Below are positions 45,782-58,080 of a stretch of 64,000 nucleotides of DNA, in pieces. The position numbers were made by a program, and so were the translations under genes. Within the stretch, counting starts at the first letter, position 1. Every line of letters begins with the position of its first letter. The DNA lies in contig OX421962.1 in NCBI GenBank assembly GCA_949128115.1, positions 99,354,836 through 99,418,835 on the forward strand, in the 5' to 3' direction. The notes beneath the pieces are model-generated. The model ran no database searches. It was given only the letters and a program-made list of their open reading frames with translations, and was not told the origin of the DNA. This DNA is from Anaspis maculata (taxonomy: Eukaryota > Arthropoda > Insecta > Coleoptera > Scraptiidae).

Positions 45782-48334
45782 AACTGCTCAACGAGCTTCT
45801 CAACGATTGAAGTGAGCCACTCGAAAATTTCGCTTTCCTTCGAATAAGAATATCTCAGGAAAAAATCAACCGATTTTGAAAAAGGCAGTATTGTTGGATG
45901 ATAGCCCCCGTTTTTTGACTACAAAACTCGTTTATTGCTGAGGAGCATGACAGCTGCATTCATGATATACAGGTGCTAATTAAACTGTGTCGAAATGGAA
46001 TCATTTTAAACAGCATGCCGCTAGCGTAAAAAAAATCGTATATTTAGCTGATTACACTTTTGGAAAGCCTACATCAACATCTCGAAAGTGTTTTGGAATT
46101 TTGATCGTGTAATGTTTCACGAAAAAGATTTAAACATTCATGCATTTTTTGATACCGGGACTTTCATTGTTCACGTTCTCCACTGAAATTTAAGAGAAAT
46201 GCATGATTCATAGTCCAAACGTTTCCCATAAAGAATTTTGACTACAATGACCCTCGACGGCGCGGCGCTGCCCCTTTGTAACTCTTCGAAGTCTCTGGAA
46301 CAATTCTGTAACATGTTGAAGTAGTTTTCGACACTTTTTTTATCGATACGGAATAAATGAAAAATGAGTACATTAGTGCGGGCGCTAAGATCCAAAATCG
46401 GGATGAACCTTGCAAATGGTGATGAAAGCATGAAATTTGGTACACATACTCAGAATGAGCCCCTCTTTCAGATAAGAGGTGGAGCCACGCCTCTTGGTCA
46501 ACTTTTTTTCTGATAAGTAGACAAAAAAAAAATTTCTGTAACAACTTCAGTCTTTTGAAGATATTCCAAGAACGGCTCAAGATATTCAATTCAAGTTTAC
46601 AACGACTTCATGACCATGAAATCGGAATTATTTATGGCGATTTACATGTCTTCACCTATTCTGGTTCTTGAGGTACAAATGTTCAACTTTTTATTTTTAT
46701 TTCACCCTGTATAAGCCGCCGGCATAGTTCGTATTGATGACTTTAAATTTCAATCAAAAGAGAGTGGATCAAACAACACCTCTACGAAGTGGCACTTCGC
46801 CATCTTAAAACTCAAGGTCCATACAGTCTCAAGCATCGAGCTCGGCATCGAGCATATAGACTATTTTGATTTTCTCGTGTTTTGACAAAGAAGGAGAGGA
46901 CTGACGATGAAATGTGTAAGGACCTTTCTTGTAGACAATAAAATTTCCAACAAATTATTTCCGAAAACTTTTATCCCAAATGCTATTGTTCATGAGATAT
47001 ACGCGAAAAACTGATCCTCAAGTTCTTCTCGAGGCCACAACGGCCGAAGCTCACACCGAATTCTTGAGGACTTTTGGTATGTTAAACTACATGCTTAACC
47101 GAGGGGTTGACCACCTGACAAAAATGTGCACACCAAAATCGCAAATTGCTCGAAAATTGCCAGAAAATTGCCACAATTGCCAGAAAATTGCCACACCTCG
47201 GCCCCACAATTGCTAGCAAATTGCCACAATAGCCAGAAATTCGCTCACGGCTGTACACCAAAATTACCAAGTGGTCAACCCCTCGTGCTTAACTGAGCTT
47301 ATACCTATGCAAAAATCCGGCTGGCTTTTATTTTTGTTCGCTATTTGCGATTTTAACAGCTACAATTCCTGGACTACTGAGATTTTTTTCTATTCTTCTC
47401 ACTTCTTACCGATTTTTTTTTGACGAGAACAAGTGACGTCAATATTGAAAGAGATCTATCTTGTCAACTTTTGACAGACAGTTTTCAAGTTTTTCAAAAA
47501 AAAGTCTCAATAATTTGAAAAAACTTTAGGGTTAAAAAGATACCTACATCTTTTGGATCTAGTAGGATTGACATCAACGATGAATTTGTTGCCAAATATA
47601 ATCCCACACCCTTGAATGAAGCTCCCTCGGAAGCCCACTATAAAAACATCAATACCAATAGGCAATAGGGCTGATACCGAGGTATGGGATGATTTCAGTA
47701 TTTTTCATTCCGTAATGATGAAAGTGTCGAAAACTACTACTGCAAAATGCTACAGAATTGTTTACCATCCTGAAGAGAGTTCGAAGGGTTACGAAGAGGT
47801 AGTGCCGTCGGGGGTTTTTTGTAGTCAAAATTCGTCATGGGAAACGTTTTTACTACGAATCATGCATTTCTCTCAAATTTCAGTGGAGAACGTGAACAAT
47901 AAAAGTCCTGGCTCGAGTCCTGGCATCAAAAAATTGATACATACTTCCAGAAAAAAGTTAAAATATTTTTTGCGAGATTTTTTTGTAAAACAAGAAACAA
48001 TCAAGATTCCAAAACAGTTTTGTGATGTTGATGTAGGTTTTTCCAGAAGTGCAATCAGAAAAAATCCACATTTTTTTGACGCCAGGGACACGCTGTTGAA
48101 AATCGATCACTTCGACACTAGTTCAATGACCATCCTGTATATCATAGACGCAGCTGTCATTCTCCTCAGCAATAAACGTGTTTCGTAGTCAAAAGATGGG
48201 GCTATCTCAAGCGCTATCCAAAAATACTGCCTTTTTGAAATTCGGTTGATTTTTTCCTTGAGACATTCTTATTCGACGTAAAGCGAATTTTTTGAGTGGC
48301 TCACTCGAGGGCTCACTTCAATCGTTGAGCAGTT
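45782..48334. mobile_element. long-inverted-repeat element E, 2553 bp
   Basis: 45782-46350 mirrors 47690-48334. Landmarks: AACTGCTCAACG against CGTTGAGCAGTT; AGTGAGCCACTCGAAAATTT against its inverse near 48290; TTATTGCTGAGGAGCATGAC against its inverse near 48165; GTTCACGTTCTCCACTGAAA against its inverse near 47885. TA flanks both ends (45780-45781 and 48335-48336). The ~1.3-kb centre shows no transposase; 47125-47260 has short CGCAAATTGCT/AGAAAATTGCCA repeats. Its terminal AACTGCTCAAC is close to those of elements A and B, suggesting related transposases. Confidence 0.75.
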
Positions 48335-48336
48335 TA

Positions 48337-50090
48337 ATTTTTTTTCACAATTTTTTGCAAATTAAAAAAAAAATGTGGAGTGAATGAGTGGAATCATTTT
48401 TTCTTTCTCAAAATTGACCTCAACGATAAATAACTGTTGGATGATAAAACTTAGCATGAAGGCGTGGGCGCATTTAATAGCAATCGACCGGCGCCCTTAG
48501 ATCCGACAGCAGCGAAATATTCGAGGAAATATTTAACCAAGCCAATCAAACGTTCGTGCAAGACCGAGTACAAGACACATTCTTCGCAATTCACTTTTCA
48601 TCGTCCGTCGACTCGGCTGACCCCCAATTTGCATTATGCCTCGCATTATGCATGGTCACTTCTTGAAGTTCGATCCGATCTGAATCAATTCGTTTCGAAT
48701 CGAGTCTGAAATAATACCATTCGTTATGCCGGCAATGTTGTTTTTAAATAGATTGAGAAAGTGCCAAACAAAACCGTAATTTATGGCTTTTTCGAGGCTT
48801 TTCTACAAAAGCTTACAACGCGCGTAAATCGAGGCGTAAATCGACAATTTATTTTCTTATGCAACAGACGATCTCTTATTGGCACAGCATCAAGGAACTA
48901 AGAAACATACGTTTTCACTAGTACTGCCCAGATGTTCAATAATACGTTCTATGTAGCTCGGTATACTTTCATTGGATACACACAAAGATCGAGGCAAAGA
49001 TTTGGTGTGCAAAAATTCGAAGCGAAAATAAGGCGATAGTTTGGTGCAAAATCAACGTTTGCCATCTGAGTGAGATTCAATAATGGTAGGTAGGTGCAAA
49101 ATGAGGTGTGAACCAGCAACATTAGGTAGTACATGATGGAAGTGAAAGTTTTTGCATGAAATGAGCCGATGATAATTCCTCAGATAATTCCAAGGGTATC
49201 TAATGTTCCAAAAGGTTAATTGAAAAAAAAAGAGAGTTTCGGTAGCGTAAACATGCATGGCAATTTTTACGGGATCTAAATTTGTGGTTATAGGTCAGGA
49301 AGTTTTGAATAATGCGCATTTTGTGAACAATAATTTTTCTTGGCCCGTTAGCTCTGAGCTCAAGCTTGACGTGAGTAATAATTTAATTGTTATGGTTCCA
49401 ATTTCAGTACATCATCAGTCATGACAGTTAGTAGTTAGTACTATAATAACCTAGTACATATAGAGAGGTTTAGTCTCGGGTTTGGTTGTCTTGTTCCAAA
49501 TTGGGAATATTTATTTATTCCAATCGAGCAAAATTTTGAAGAAAATAGTCGAGAAAATAGTTCTCAAGCATAGAAGAATCATTCCAATGGAATCTGATAA
49601 AAGGAATATTGGATCCTCGATTGGATCAGTCTATCACAAACGAGATCACAAACAGTTCCCCAGAATCACTCTGAAAAACGAAAATAGAGGGGAGCAAAGT
49701 CCTAGGCGGAGTCCCACTGTCTGCCCCTCTCTTCCATATCTTCAAAAGTAAACTACATTCTCTTCGAGATTTTCTTAGGTGTCTTAACGCAACTTGACAA
49801 TGATCGATTCAAGAACGGTACACATAATGGATTGCAACCAAATTCGATTTCCAATTCTTTAACAGGACCTCACAATGGTTTGACCCCAGGTTTGACACAA
49901 AGTGTACAGATTCAGGAATGGAACTTGAGAAAATTATTCAAATTTTCCGTCAAAAACACAAATGAAGATTTGTCCCAAATTTTTGTCACCTAGTGTTATT
50001 CACGATATTCAACTGATGCAAATCAAACCCGGTAGACATAAGACATAAAACTCATAGTGCGTAGTGTCTAGCTCGGTGTCTAGTGCGAGG
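48337..50090. other. no gene recognised
   Basis: No coding match or repeat could be supported. 48420-49000 looks single-copy. Confidence 0.3.
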
Positions 50091-50098
50091 TCTAGTGG

Positions 50099-50733
50099 CA
50101 GGGTGCAAATAAATAGTGATTTTAATTAAAAAAATAAAAAAAAAACGATTTTTTTTATTTGAATCAGATTTTTTTTATTTGAATCAGATTTTTTTTATTT
50201 TAATTGGATTTTATTTATTTAGATTAGACTTTTCCGGTTTCACTCGAATTGTTTGCCAATTGTACTCTTCCGGTGTCCAGATCCATTGCTTTTTTTTATA
50301 CATATTTTTTTCAAGTTCTTGGTTTTTTCCAGAAAAGCTGAAGCTCTGGCAACTCACCGAACTCAGTATGGTTCTAATCGTAACCCATACTGTATTGAAC
50401 AATATGCAATAATTCACAATAGGTACTTGCGAGGGTACTTGTCAAAAAAACAGGTGTCGTCACGTCTGACGGTGGTTCGTCGTTCGTCGGGGTGTGGGGT
50501 AGTGGTTGTGGTGGTATACGAGACTTTATATTTGCTCAGCGCTCAAAGAAAAATGTCGGGACGAAAAGAAGATGGAGTTTAGCCGTATTTTGTGGAGAAA
50601 ACTGTACCGGGAAATCAAATACGATAAAATGATTTAAGATAAAATGGTTAAATCAAATGATTATAAATGCGTTGATTTAAATCACGATTCAAATCATGAT
50701 TAAAATCAACTTGATTCAAATCTTCGCACCCTG
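50099..50733. mobile_element. hAT MITE with CAGGGTGC ends, 635 bp
   Basis: The left terminus is CAGGGTGCAAAT and the right one, inverted, is CAGGGTGCGAAG. TCTAGTGG (50091-50098) and TCTAATGG (50734-50741) form an 8-bp duplication with one mismatch, as for hAT elements. Subterminal regions contain GATTTTTTTTATTTGAATCA repeats on the left (50146-50228) and ATTTAAATCA/ATTCAAATCA motifs on the right (50640-50722). There is no transposase. Confidence 0.8.
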
Positions 50734-50843
50734 TCTAATGGTGAGAGAAAGCTTTTTGGCCCTCGTCTTGGCCTGGCTTTTGGCTGCATTCGCCGAACAG
50801 AAAGTACCAAAACCAAAATAGATTTGAGGGGCGTTAAGATATC

Positions 50844-51011
50844 GTATAGACAATACAAATAGAGAAGACCATATGTTATCACCACCGTCGTCACGGATAT
50901 TGGGGCATCAAAAATCAGCCAACCTTTTTTTGAATGATGGACTCACCTGGTTCCTACGCAACCGTAAAAATCCGTAACGAGATGTGTCTTCTCTATTTGT
51001 ATTGTCTATAC
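50844..51011. mobile_element. small MITE with perfect 26-bp inverted ends
   Basis: GTATAGACAATACAAATAGA plus six more bases (50844-50869) recurs as an exact inverse at 50986-51011, with a 116-bp centre. If the outermost TA pairs (50845-50846 and 51009-51010) are the duplication, the element proper is 50847-51008 with 23-bp ends. Confidence 0.6.
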
Positions 51012-51018
51012 CTAAATA

Positions 51019-51540
51019 AACTGCTGGACAATTTAGTGAAGTGTAACACCTAAAAAATTTCAGTGGAGTTTGAACTCGAGTTTTTATTTGAAATGGTGCA
51101 GCTCCTAAAAGGAGAGAACTAATTCGAAAAACTTTTTTTGTGGATAGCTGATTTTTTGCTCTATTACATGCTTCATGTGGAGTGGTATTCCATACAGGCC
51201 CTCCGTATCTATTATACGTTAACAAGCATACGGGTCGCGTAAGTCTCTGCAAAATCTGTGAAATTTGACACAGATTTGTAAAGACAGCTCGGAATGTTTT
51301 CAACTGGTCCAGGGAGGTCATAAAACCAATATCTCGAAACGGTTCTGCAAATTCCTGCCTCGATTTCTGCCTATTCTCCTTCATTCGCAGGGTAATCCGA
51401 GAACAATAATTTTTTGGTTTTGCCCTGGTAACTTTTTTGATTTTGCCCTGATAACTTTTTTGATTTTCGGGGTCGTTTCCGATTTCGGTCATTTTCAATT
51501 GAACCTTTGATTTTAAATGTTTGTCTTGTGTCAATAATTC
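51019..51540. mobile_element. half element with AACTGCTGGACAA terminus
   Basis: TA then AACTGCTGGACAATTTAG at 51017-51036 repeats the terminus of element A. The following ~500 bp looks like one arm of a long-inverted-repeat element (GGTAACTTTTTTGATTTTGC-type sequence near the inner side), but no inverted partner is present. The 208-codon minus frame across it has no recognisable domain and is not called. Confidence 0.35.
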
Positions 51541-52136
51541 TGACCTTTAGGTATTTTTATCTGAAGATTTAGCTCGAGATTGAGCATCAAAACCGAGATC
51601 AAAACAAGCTTGAAATTTTCAAAATCGGTGAAGGAAGAAAAAGTTATTACTGCAATAAAGGTAAACATCGAGGTAAACATGAAGTGAACTGGTTTGGACC
51701 GGAACTAAAAGGTAGTCGAAGGTGCTTATGAGAAATAAACTGAATTATCTGGGAGACACGGGGTCACGGGAAGACATGTCAAAGGCTGAACCCTTGGCTG
51801 AACCTCATGATGATTGGGATGAGCACTATAAAATGCTTCGAGGATGAGATCTAGACAATCAATAAAGAATTCAAAAATGAATTAAAATGTGGAAATAATC
51901 AGCAGCTCAACCAATGTAACTAGAACTATGTGGAATATTCTAAATAACAACAAAAAGTGTCCGAAAAGCGTGTTAACCATCGGATTTCCGCAGAAGAATA
52001 TAATGATTATTTTGTCAACATTGCACATAACTACTATTACGATCATGAACGAAATCGGCGAGGAAATCGGTGAGGAAATCGGTAAGCTCAGAAAGACTCG
52101 AATGAAATTCTGAGGGAAAATCTGAACCATATAATA

Positions 52137-53197
52137 CAGGGTGTTTCAGATTTAAATCGCGTCCTCGATCGCGTCCTTCCAGGAAGTGATGGGAAACGTC
52201 AAAAGAAGTCGAAAATCTTCAAAAATCGATTTTTTGTCATAACTTTGAAACTTCTGAACCGATTTTGTCCAAATTTGAACCTAAGCTTACTACAATAAGT
52301 CGGTCACTGACGATAATAACGCGATCCATTAAATTTTTTTAGGGGCGTGGATAATGGGGGATGCCTTTGCTTTTTTACCCCTATTTTTTACCCCTTGAGG
52401 TTATTTTGTAGATTGGTCACATTTTTGAATTCTAAGTTCAATTTCAAAGAAACAGTAACCCCTGCAAAATTTTAATAAAAGGCTTACCCGGAAGCTTCGT
52501 TTTCAAGATTTTTGCGTTTAAAACTCCGGAAAACACATCAAAATATCCACTTTCAAGAGCCAAAAAAAAAAACAATTTTCTTGAAAACTTCTCGTTTCTT
52601 ACAAAAACAAAAACTCATGATTTAGCAACTTGAAACACCTAGAAAATCTATCCCAATAGACAAATCATTACTTATCTTGGATTTTACTTTTTAGGGCTTT
52701 GAAGAAAGTGCGAGAGAAAGTGGTGTTTTCGCTCGTCGAGATGTTTTCCGAAGTTTCAACCTCTAATATCTCGAGAACAAAGCCTCTAATAAAAAATTTT
52801 CAGGAGTAATTTTTTATTTAGAATCGAACGTAGAATTCAAAAATATGATCAATCTACCAAATTACCCGAGGGTTAAGAAAATAGGGGTAAAAAAGTGGAA
52901 GCTCCCCACAATTACCCACGCCCCTGAAAATTTTTGATGGAACGCGTTATTATTATTGTTATTGTTTGATACAGACTTATCTAAGTAAGCTTTGATTCAA
53001 ATTCTCGTTCAAATTGGAACAAAATCGGTTGAGAAGTTCCAAACCTATGACGAAAAATCGATTTTTAAGGTTCAACTTTGAACGCCAATATCTCCGTTAT
53101 TATTCGTTTCTTCCTGACATATTTTTTTTTTCAAATCCACTTCTTTTGACGTTCCCCATCACTTCCTGAAAGGAAGCGATTTAAATCTAAAACACCA
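52137..53197. mobile_element. long-inverted-repeat element F, 1061 bp
   Basis: Arms of ~450-500 bp face each other around a ~100-bp centre near 52640. Ends read CAGGGTGTTTCAGATTTAAA and, inverted, TGGTGTTTTAGATTTAAATC. Inner landmarks include GGAAGTGATGGGAAACGTCA against its inverse near 53150, and the GGGGCGTGGATAATGGGGG block against CCCACAATTACCCACGCCCC. TA flanks both sides (52135-52136 and 53198-53199). No coding sequence. Confidence 0.7.
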
Positions 53198-53849
53198 TAG
53201 ATACTTTCGACTCTTTCGAGGATACTTTACATTTGGACTAGTTTAATTTTAGAGAGGTGAGCTCGGAGGTGAGCTTTACTGAAGTGAGTGTTCGGGGAAT
53301 GCGATACTTTTGAGACAGACTGTATAACTCGCTGTCGAGCTCGCTGTATGATTATACAGGTAATTCATAATTATGCGTATGCCAACTTGAGCGAACTGAA
53401 TTGGACCCTGTATCAAGGAAGAAAGACTGTGAGTACGGCACTGCAATTCGTTTTTTGGTCGTGGACGTAAGTTAGAAGTTATGTTACTTGGTACTTTGTT
53501 CGACCTTCGCCGAAATCTTGGTGATGTCTTCATTTAGGAGCTTTTTCCCCTTTTACGTTACAACACTTTTCGACCCTAGTCTTTGAAAATAAATACATAG
53601 TAGGAAATCCGAGAGGAAATCGAGTAGGAGATCGAGTAGGAAGTGGAAAAAAAACCGAAAGCTTAATTATGAGAATTTCAAACCATCAGTATCTTCCTCT
53701 CGCCTTCTCCTTGAATACGGTGTCGGTAGCTCATTATTTTGGTTAAATTATGAATCTCCTTGTATACTTATTAAAAAACAACTTCAAAATCCTCAAGAGA
53801 CTGAACATGCAATTTATATTAATTCTAATTAGAGAACATTCAAAAGAGG

Positions 53850-54250
53850 AGCTTGTTGTGTGGTGGCCAGCGTGTTCGACTACCACTTCAGGAGTCGTGG
53901 GTTCCAGTCTCACTGTGGGCACTTGGATTTTTGTCCCCAAAACAAGCTCTTTGACTTAGTTGGAATGCTTGCTAAATGCATATGTGTGAAGCATGGATTG
54001 AAGTGAAATACGAACGATGGTGCCGACCTCATGCGATGTTTGTGGTCGTTAAAAATCCCTATTCTGTGTTGGAACACACAGGGGTTCGGCAAAATTTCCG
54101 CTTCCGGTATAGTGGAGGAAACGAGGGAGGAAAGCATTCACCGGCGTCGGTGCTAGGCCTCGTGGCGGAAATAGGCCGACGTTAGATGAACGAATAATCA
54201 TAATCATAATATAATAACATAAAATAAAACAACCTAAAATAATAAAACAA
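53850..54250 (+). mobile_element. tRNA-derived SINE (family 2)
   Basis: The head carries a box A-like TGGCCAGCGTG (53871-53881) and a degenerate box B GGTTCCAGTCT about 30 bp later. The 3' part ends GAAATAGGCCGACGTTAGAT followed by an A/T-rich AATCATAATCATAAT tail. AGAACATTCAAAAG before and AGAACATTTGAAAC after could be a diverged target duplication. The 3' end recurs alone at 58035. It is not a functional tRNA because box B is changed and no cloverleaf is seen. Confidence 0.6.
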
Positions 54251-54306
54251 AGAACATTTGAAACGTGTCCAAGGGAAAATGAATGAAAATTGTTTGGCAT
54301 CTATTA

Positions 54307-55759
54307 GTTGCAGCGGTACGCTAGCAAAATGACCCTGATCCTGCATTTTGTGATACTGCAATGAAATTTGGCATATGCAAACTACATAGAATTTCAAGTG
54401 ATTTGACCCGCAGCACTCAGAAATTTGTCCATTAGGGGGCGACTGGGGGCCCCTCCAATTTTCAAGATGTCAGAGTTTTCACCATGCACCATTCAGTACC
54501 GCCCTATCTACCGTACAGGACCTAAACAACTTTGTTCTTGACCATCATAACATTTTTCGTCATGTCAATTCCATTCTTCGTACAGAAAAAAATTATTTCT
54601 TTGTCTGGTCAACAAGTCGAGAAATATATATTTTTTTGGACCACAAATAGATAGTTGAGTCGTTTTTGTGTGATCATCGATAAATCCGCATCCCCTTGAT
54701 TCATTTATGAAAACAAAAGTTTTGCTGTTCTATTCTTTAACGAAGGGGTGACCTCAACTTACCATTATTTTCAACATTACCTATTTCAATGTTTTATCCC
54801 TAAAAATATGAATTTTATTGTACTAATATATAGCTTGGAGTTTTCTTCAACGGTGTGGATGATAAAACGGCCTCAGATTCCACCTGGAAGCCGTGCATAT
54901 TAATTTTTCTGCAAGGATGTCAAATTTGGCATTTTTTATTTTCTACCGGGAGCGGCCAAAATGTCAATACACACCACTCAGCCCAAGAGCACCGGTTGCG
55001 GTACTTTCGCACCAACTCTCATTTCAGTATCACAAAATGCAAAATTGTTAGGCGTGAATATCGTTTTCCGCTAGAGCAAACCGGTGCTCTTGGGCGGAGT
55101 GTTGTGTATTGACATTTTGGCCGCTCCCGCTAGAAATCAAAAATGCCTAATTTGACGGCCTTGAAGAAAAATTATTATGTACGGCTTCCAGGTGGAATCT
55201 GAGGCAGTTTCATCATCCACATCGTTAAAGAGAACTTCAGGCTGTATATTAGTATAACAATAATCATACTTACCGGGGTAAAACATTGAAAAAGGTAATG
55301 TTGAAAATAATGGTAAGTTGAAGTCACTCCTTTGTTGAAAAATAGCACTGCAAAAGTTTTCTTTTCATAAATGAATTAAGGGGATGCGGATTCATCGATG
55401 ATCGCACAAAAACTACTGAACAATCTATTGGTGGTCAAAAAAAAAAATTATTTTTCAATTTGTTGACCAGGCAAAGAAATTATTTTTTTTCTATAAGAAG
55501 AATGGAACTGACATGACGAAAAATGTTATGATGGTCAAGAAAAAAGTTGTTTAGGTCCTGTACGATAGATAGGGCGGTACTGAATGGCGCATGGGAAAAA
55601 TTCAGACATCTTGAAATTTTGAGGGGCCCCCGGTCGCCCCCTTATGGACAAATTTTTGAGTGCTGCGGGTCAAATCACTTAAAATTTTATGTAGTTTGCA
55701 TATGCCAAATTTCATTGCAGTATCACAAAATGCAGAATCATAAAGCGTACCGCTGCAAC
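54307..55759. mobile_element. near-continuous palindromic foldback element G, 1453 bp
   Basis: Two ~690-bp arms mirror each other around a loop of only ~85 bp (about 54997-55080); by eye the arms are close to 88% identical. The ends read GTTGCAGCGGTACGCT, flanked by TA (54305-54306 and 55760-55761). Inner arms meet at GCCCAAGAGCACCGGT and ACCGGTGCTCTTGGGC. It has no coding sequence. Transcription through it would give a long hairpin RNA. Confidence 0.8.
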
Positions 55760-55764
55760 TATAT

Positions 55765-57605
55765 GTAAATATGTAGATTCAAAGCCATCCGCTAAATTCG
55801 AGGCTAAATTCCGAGCTGTATTCAGTACTTTTGAAACCATATAAGTCGTAAGATTTTTTATGCCTGTTTGTCAGAGCGTAAAAACCAATTCTTTAGATTT
55901 GCATCTGGGGTTTTCCTTGGAGCATTAATTTGCGGAGGGCTGCCAAATTGATCTTTTCATGCTAGTAGGTACCTTCTCCCAATGATCCTCAATCATCACA
56001 TATGTTCAAGAAAAGAGTTGCTAATAAATTTGAATCACCAAAAATATACCTCAAGAACAAGGGTATAGCCGAGGGTATAGTAGCTATCTCATCTCATCCT
56101 CGGGTAGGTAGGTAGGTACACACTACACCACCAGAAGCCCGACCAGAAGCTTAGCTATATGAAAATTAAAATCCAAGCTAAGAGATTAGTGCAAAATGAA
56201 GTAGGTATGTACCCACAAAAAAAAAACATGCCCTTTGATGATGAGGACCTATTTTCGCCAGAAGTCAACTTGCTCTGTTTTGACGTTTTTTGAAAAATTA
56301 CAAAATCAAAATCTTGATGGAGGGTGGAAGCTTTTCGTTGGAACACCATAATTATGTCATAATAAGGAAAGTAGGTAAACCCCGAGGTAAACACTTGACT
56401 TGCCATTTATAAAATAAAGGGTCACGCGTTGGCCCTTTACTTACACAACATAAGACCCTACACCCTTGCTGAGAAGGTAGGTGCTTCCTAGACTTACTAC
56501 TGAGGTATTTCATAGACTTATTTCTCACTTTTACTAATAGGTAGGTAACTATATTGAGTAGACTATAATGAGGAGTATAATAATGAGGATGAGGATGAGG
56601 ATGTAGAATGAAAATGCAAATCAAATCGCAAATATGAGAGGGAATACAGACAGACGGAGGACGCAGGGCCTCGATCTGCAAATAGATATCAAAACAAAAG
56701 TCCGTTTCTCGCTCACTCCTCTATTCATCCGAAGGAGATTTGATCCGATGGATAGCTCAAAAATTAGTATAGGTAACATAACGATAACCGGTAACTACAA
56801 ACTACACCATAAAGTTCCTTTGGAGATTTGCAATTTTCAAAACAACCTCTCGCAGCAGCAGTTGCCGCGTTCCTAGCTCGCCTCTGCATGCTTCAAAAGG
56901 TCAAGTGGTGGGGATCTATTATTGATATTACCTGTTGGAGGACGTTGGGTTAAATTCCGCGCTGGAATGTCGCAAACTGCACGCTCTGGAGGCGAATCCC
57001 CAATGATAATGTATCCAAGAACACAATGGCAACACCTCAGATTCACTACACAACCCTCGGCTTTCATTCACCGACAAAAATGCACACAAACAAACACCAC
57101 ACCGAAATTATTGTGAGTGCTGTATGTAAACACACCACACACCACACGCGGCACAGAATTATCAATTTATCAATGAGAATCGCGGCACTTCTTCGGCAAG
57201 GTCGGGCAGAGGGCCGGCATCAACGGGAACGGCACCGATTTCGGGCAAGAAAATCTGCAAGAAAGGCGCCACCACCTGTTGGAATGAACGTCAAAAACCG
57301 GCGGCGTGTTACTGTTACGACCCGGCTGTACCGAAGGTACGACTGCAGCAGAGCAGAGGTAAAGAAACAGAAAGGCCAGCCGGTTCGCTAGAGGGGATCC
57401 ACGCTGCTGCACGTTGTGAATAATCCGACCAAGGTTGTGTGGGAGAGAGGCGAGCACAATCGTCGTTCTCGTACTCGAACGTGAATGCTTATTGCTTATA
57501 TGCCACTGTCGCTTATTTTGCTGCTTTCGATTTTGAATCATTTTGATTACTTCCGCTTTTTTTAGCTCAGCTTGTCAGATTGTTATCATCCTGATTTATT
57601 GTTCC
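55765..57605. other. no gene recognised; short GGTA/GGAT simple runs
   Basis: Simple runs occur at about 56104-56121 (TAGG repeats) and 56582-56601 (GAGGAT repeats). 56870-57500 is more GC-balanced and looks single-copy, but no exon can be supported. Confidence 0.3.
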
Positions 57606-57632
57606 ATCCTATCCTATCCTATCCTATCCTAT
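57606..57632 (+). repeat. (ATCCT)n microsatellite
   Basis: Five perfect ATCCT units lie in tandem. Confidence 0.85.
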
Positions 57633-58034
57633 ATTCTATCTGCATAATGTTATGATTCCTACAGTAGAGTGACTCGTTCCCATAAAGTCCAGATGAGTAA
57701 ATACTAAATAGTATCTTCTTTGAAAAGGTCTTTTAAATTCAATGGCGATTTTTTTTATCACAGACAACATACAGGATGGCTCAAAAAAAAATTCAAAATT
57801 CATAACTCCACTCCTCTTTTTCCTTAAGTTCTCTGACTGTCCCATATTGTAAACTCTCGTCTTGACCCCTCAGTTCTCCTCAATTCAATCAGCGTCATCC
57901 TAGATAGCATCGAAGGACAAAATTTTTGGTAAAAAAAGTGCTAGGTACCTAAATTCACCCCTTTGCTCTCCCCCACTCAAACTTCAAAATTCAACAAGAC
58001 ATCACTTACATTGTGATACATCAAAATAAAAGGA

Positions 58035-58080
58035 ATAGGCCGACGTTAAATAAACGAATAAAAAATAAATGAATAAAAGT
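58035..58080 (+). mobile_element. severely truncated SINE family 2 tail
   Basis: AATAGGCCGACGTTAAATAA and the following A/T-rich tail match the 3' end of the SINE at 53850-54250. It interrupts the core of the dispersed repeat copy. AATAAAAGG before and AATAAAAGT after may be the duplication. Confidence 0.5.

Noticed and set aside
47082..47270. minus-strand frame with repeated GNLLAIV-type units
   Set aside because: It translates short AAATTGCCA-type repeats in the centre of element E.
50908..51534. 208-codon minus-strand ORF
   Set aside because: It spans a MITE end and a half inverted-repeat element and has no recognisable domain.
53860..53930. possible tRNA gene on the plus strand
   Set aside because: Box B is altered and no cloverleaf forms; treated as SINE head.
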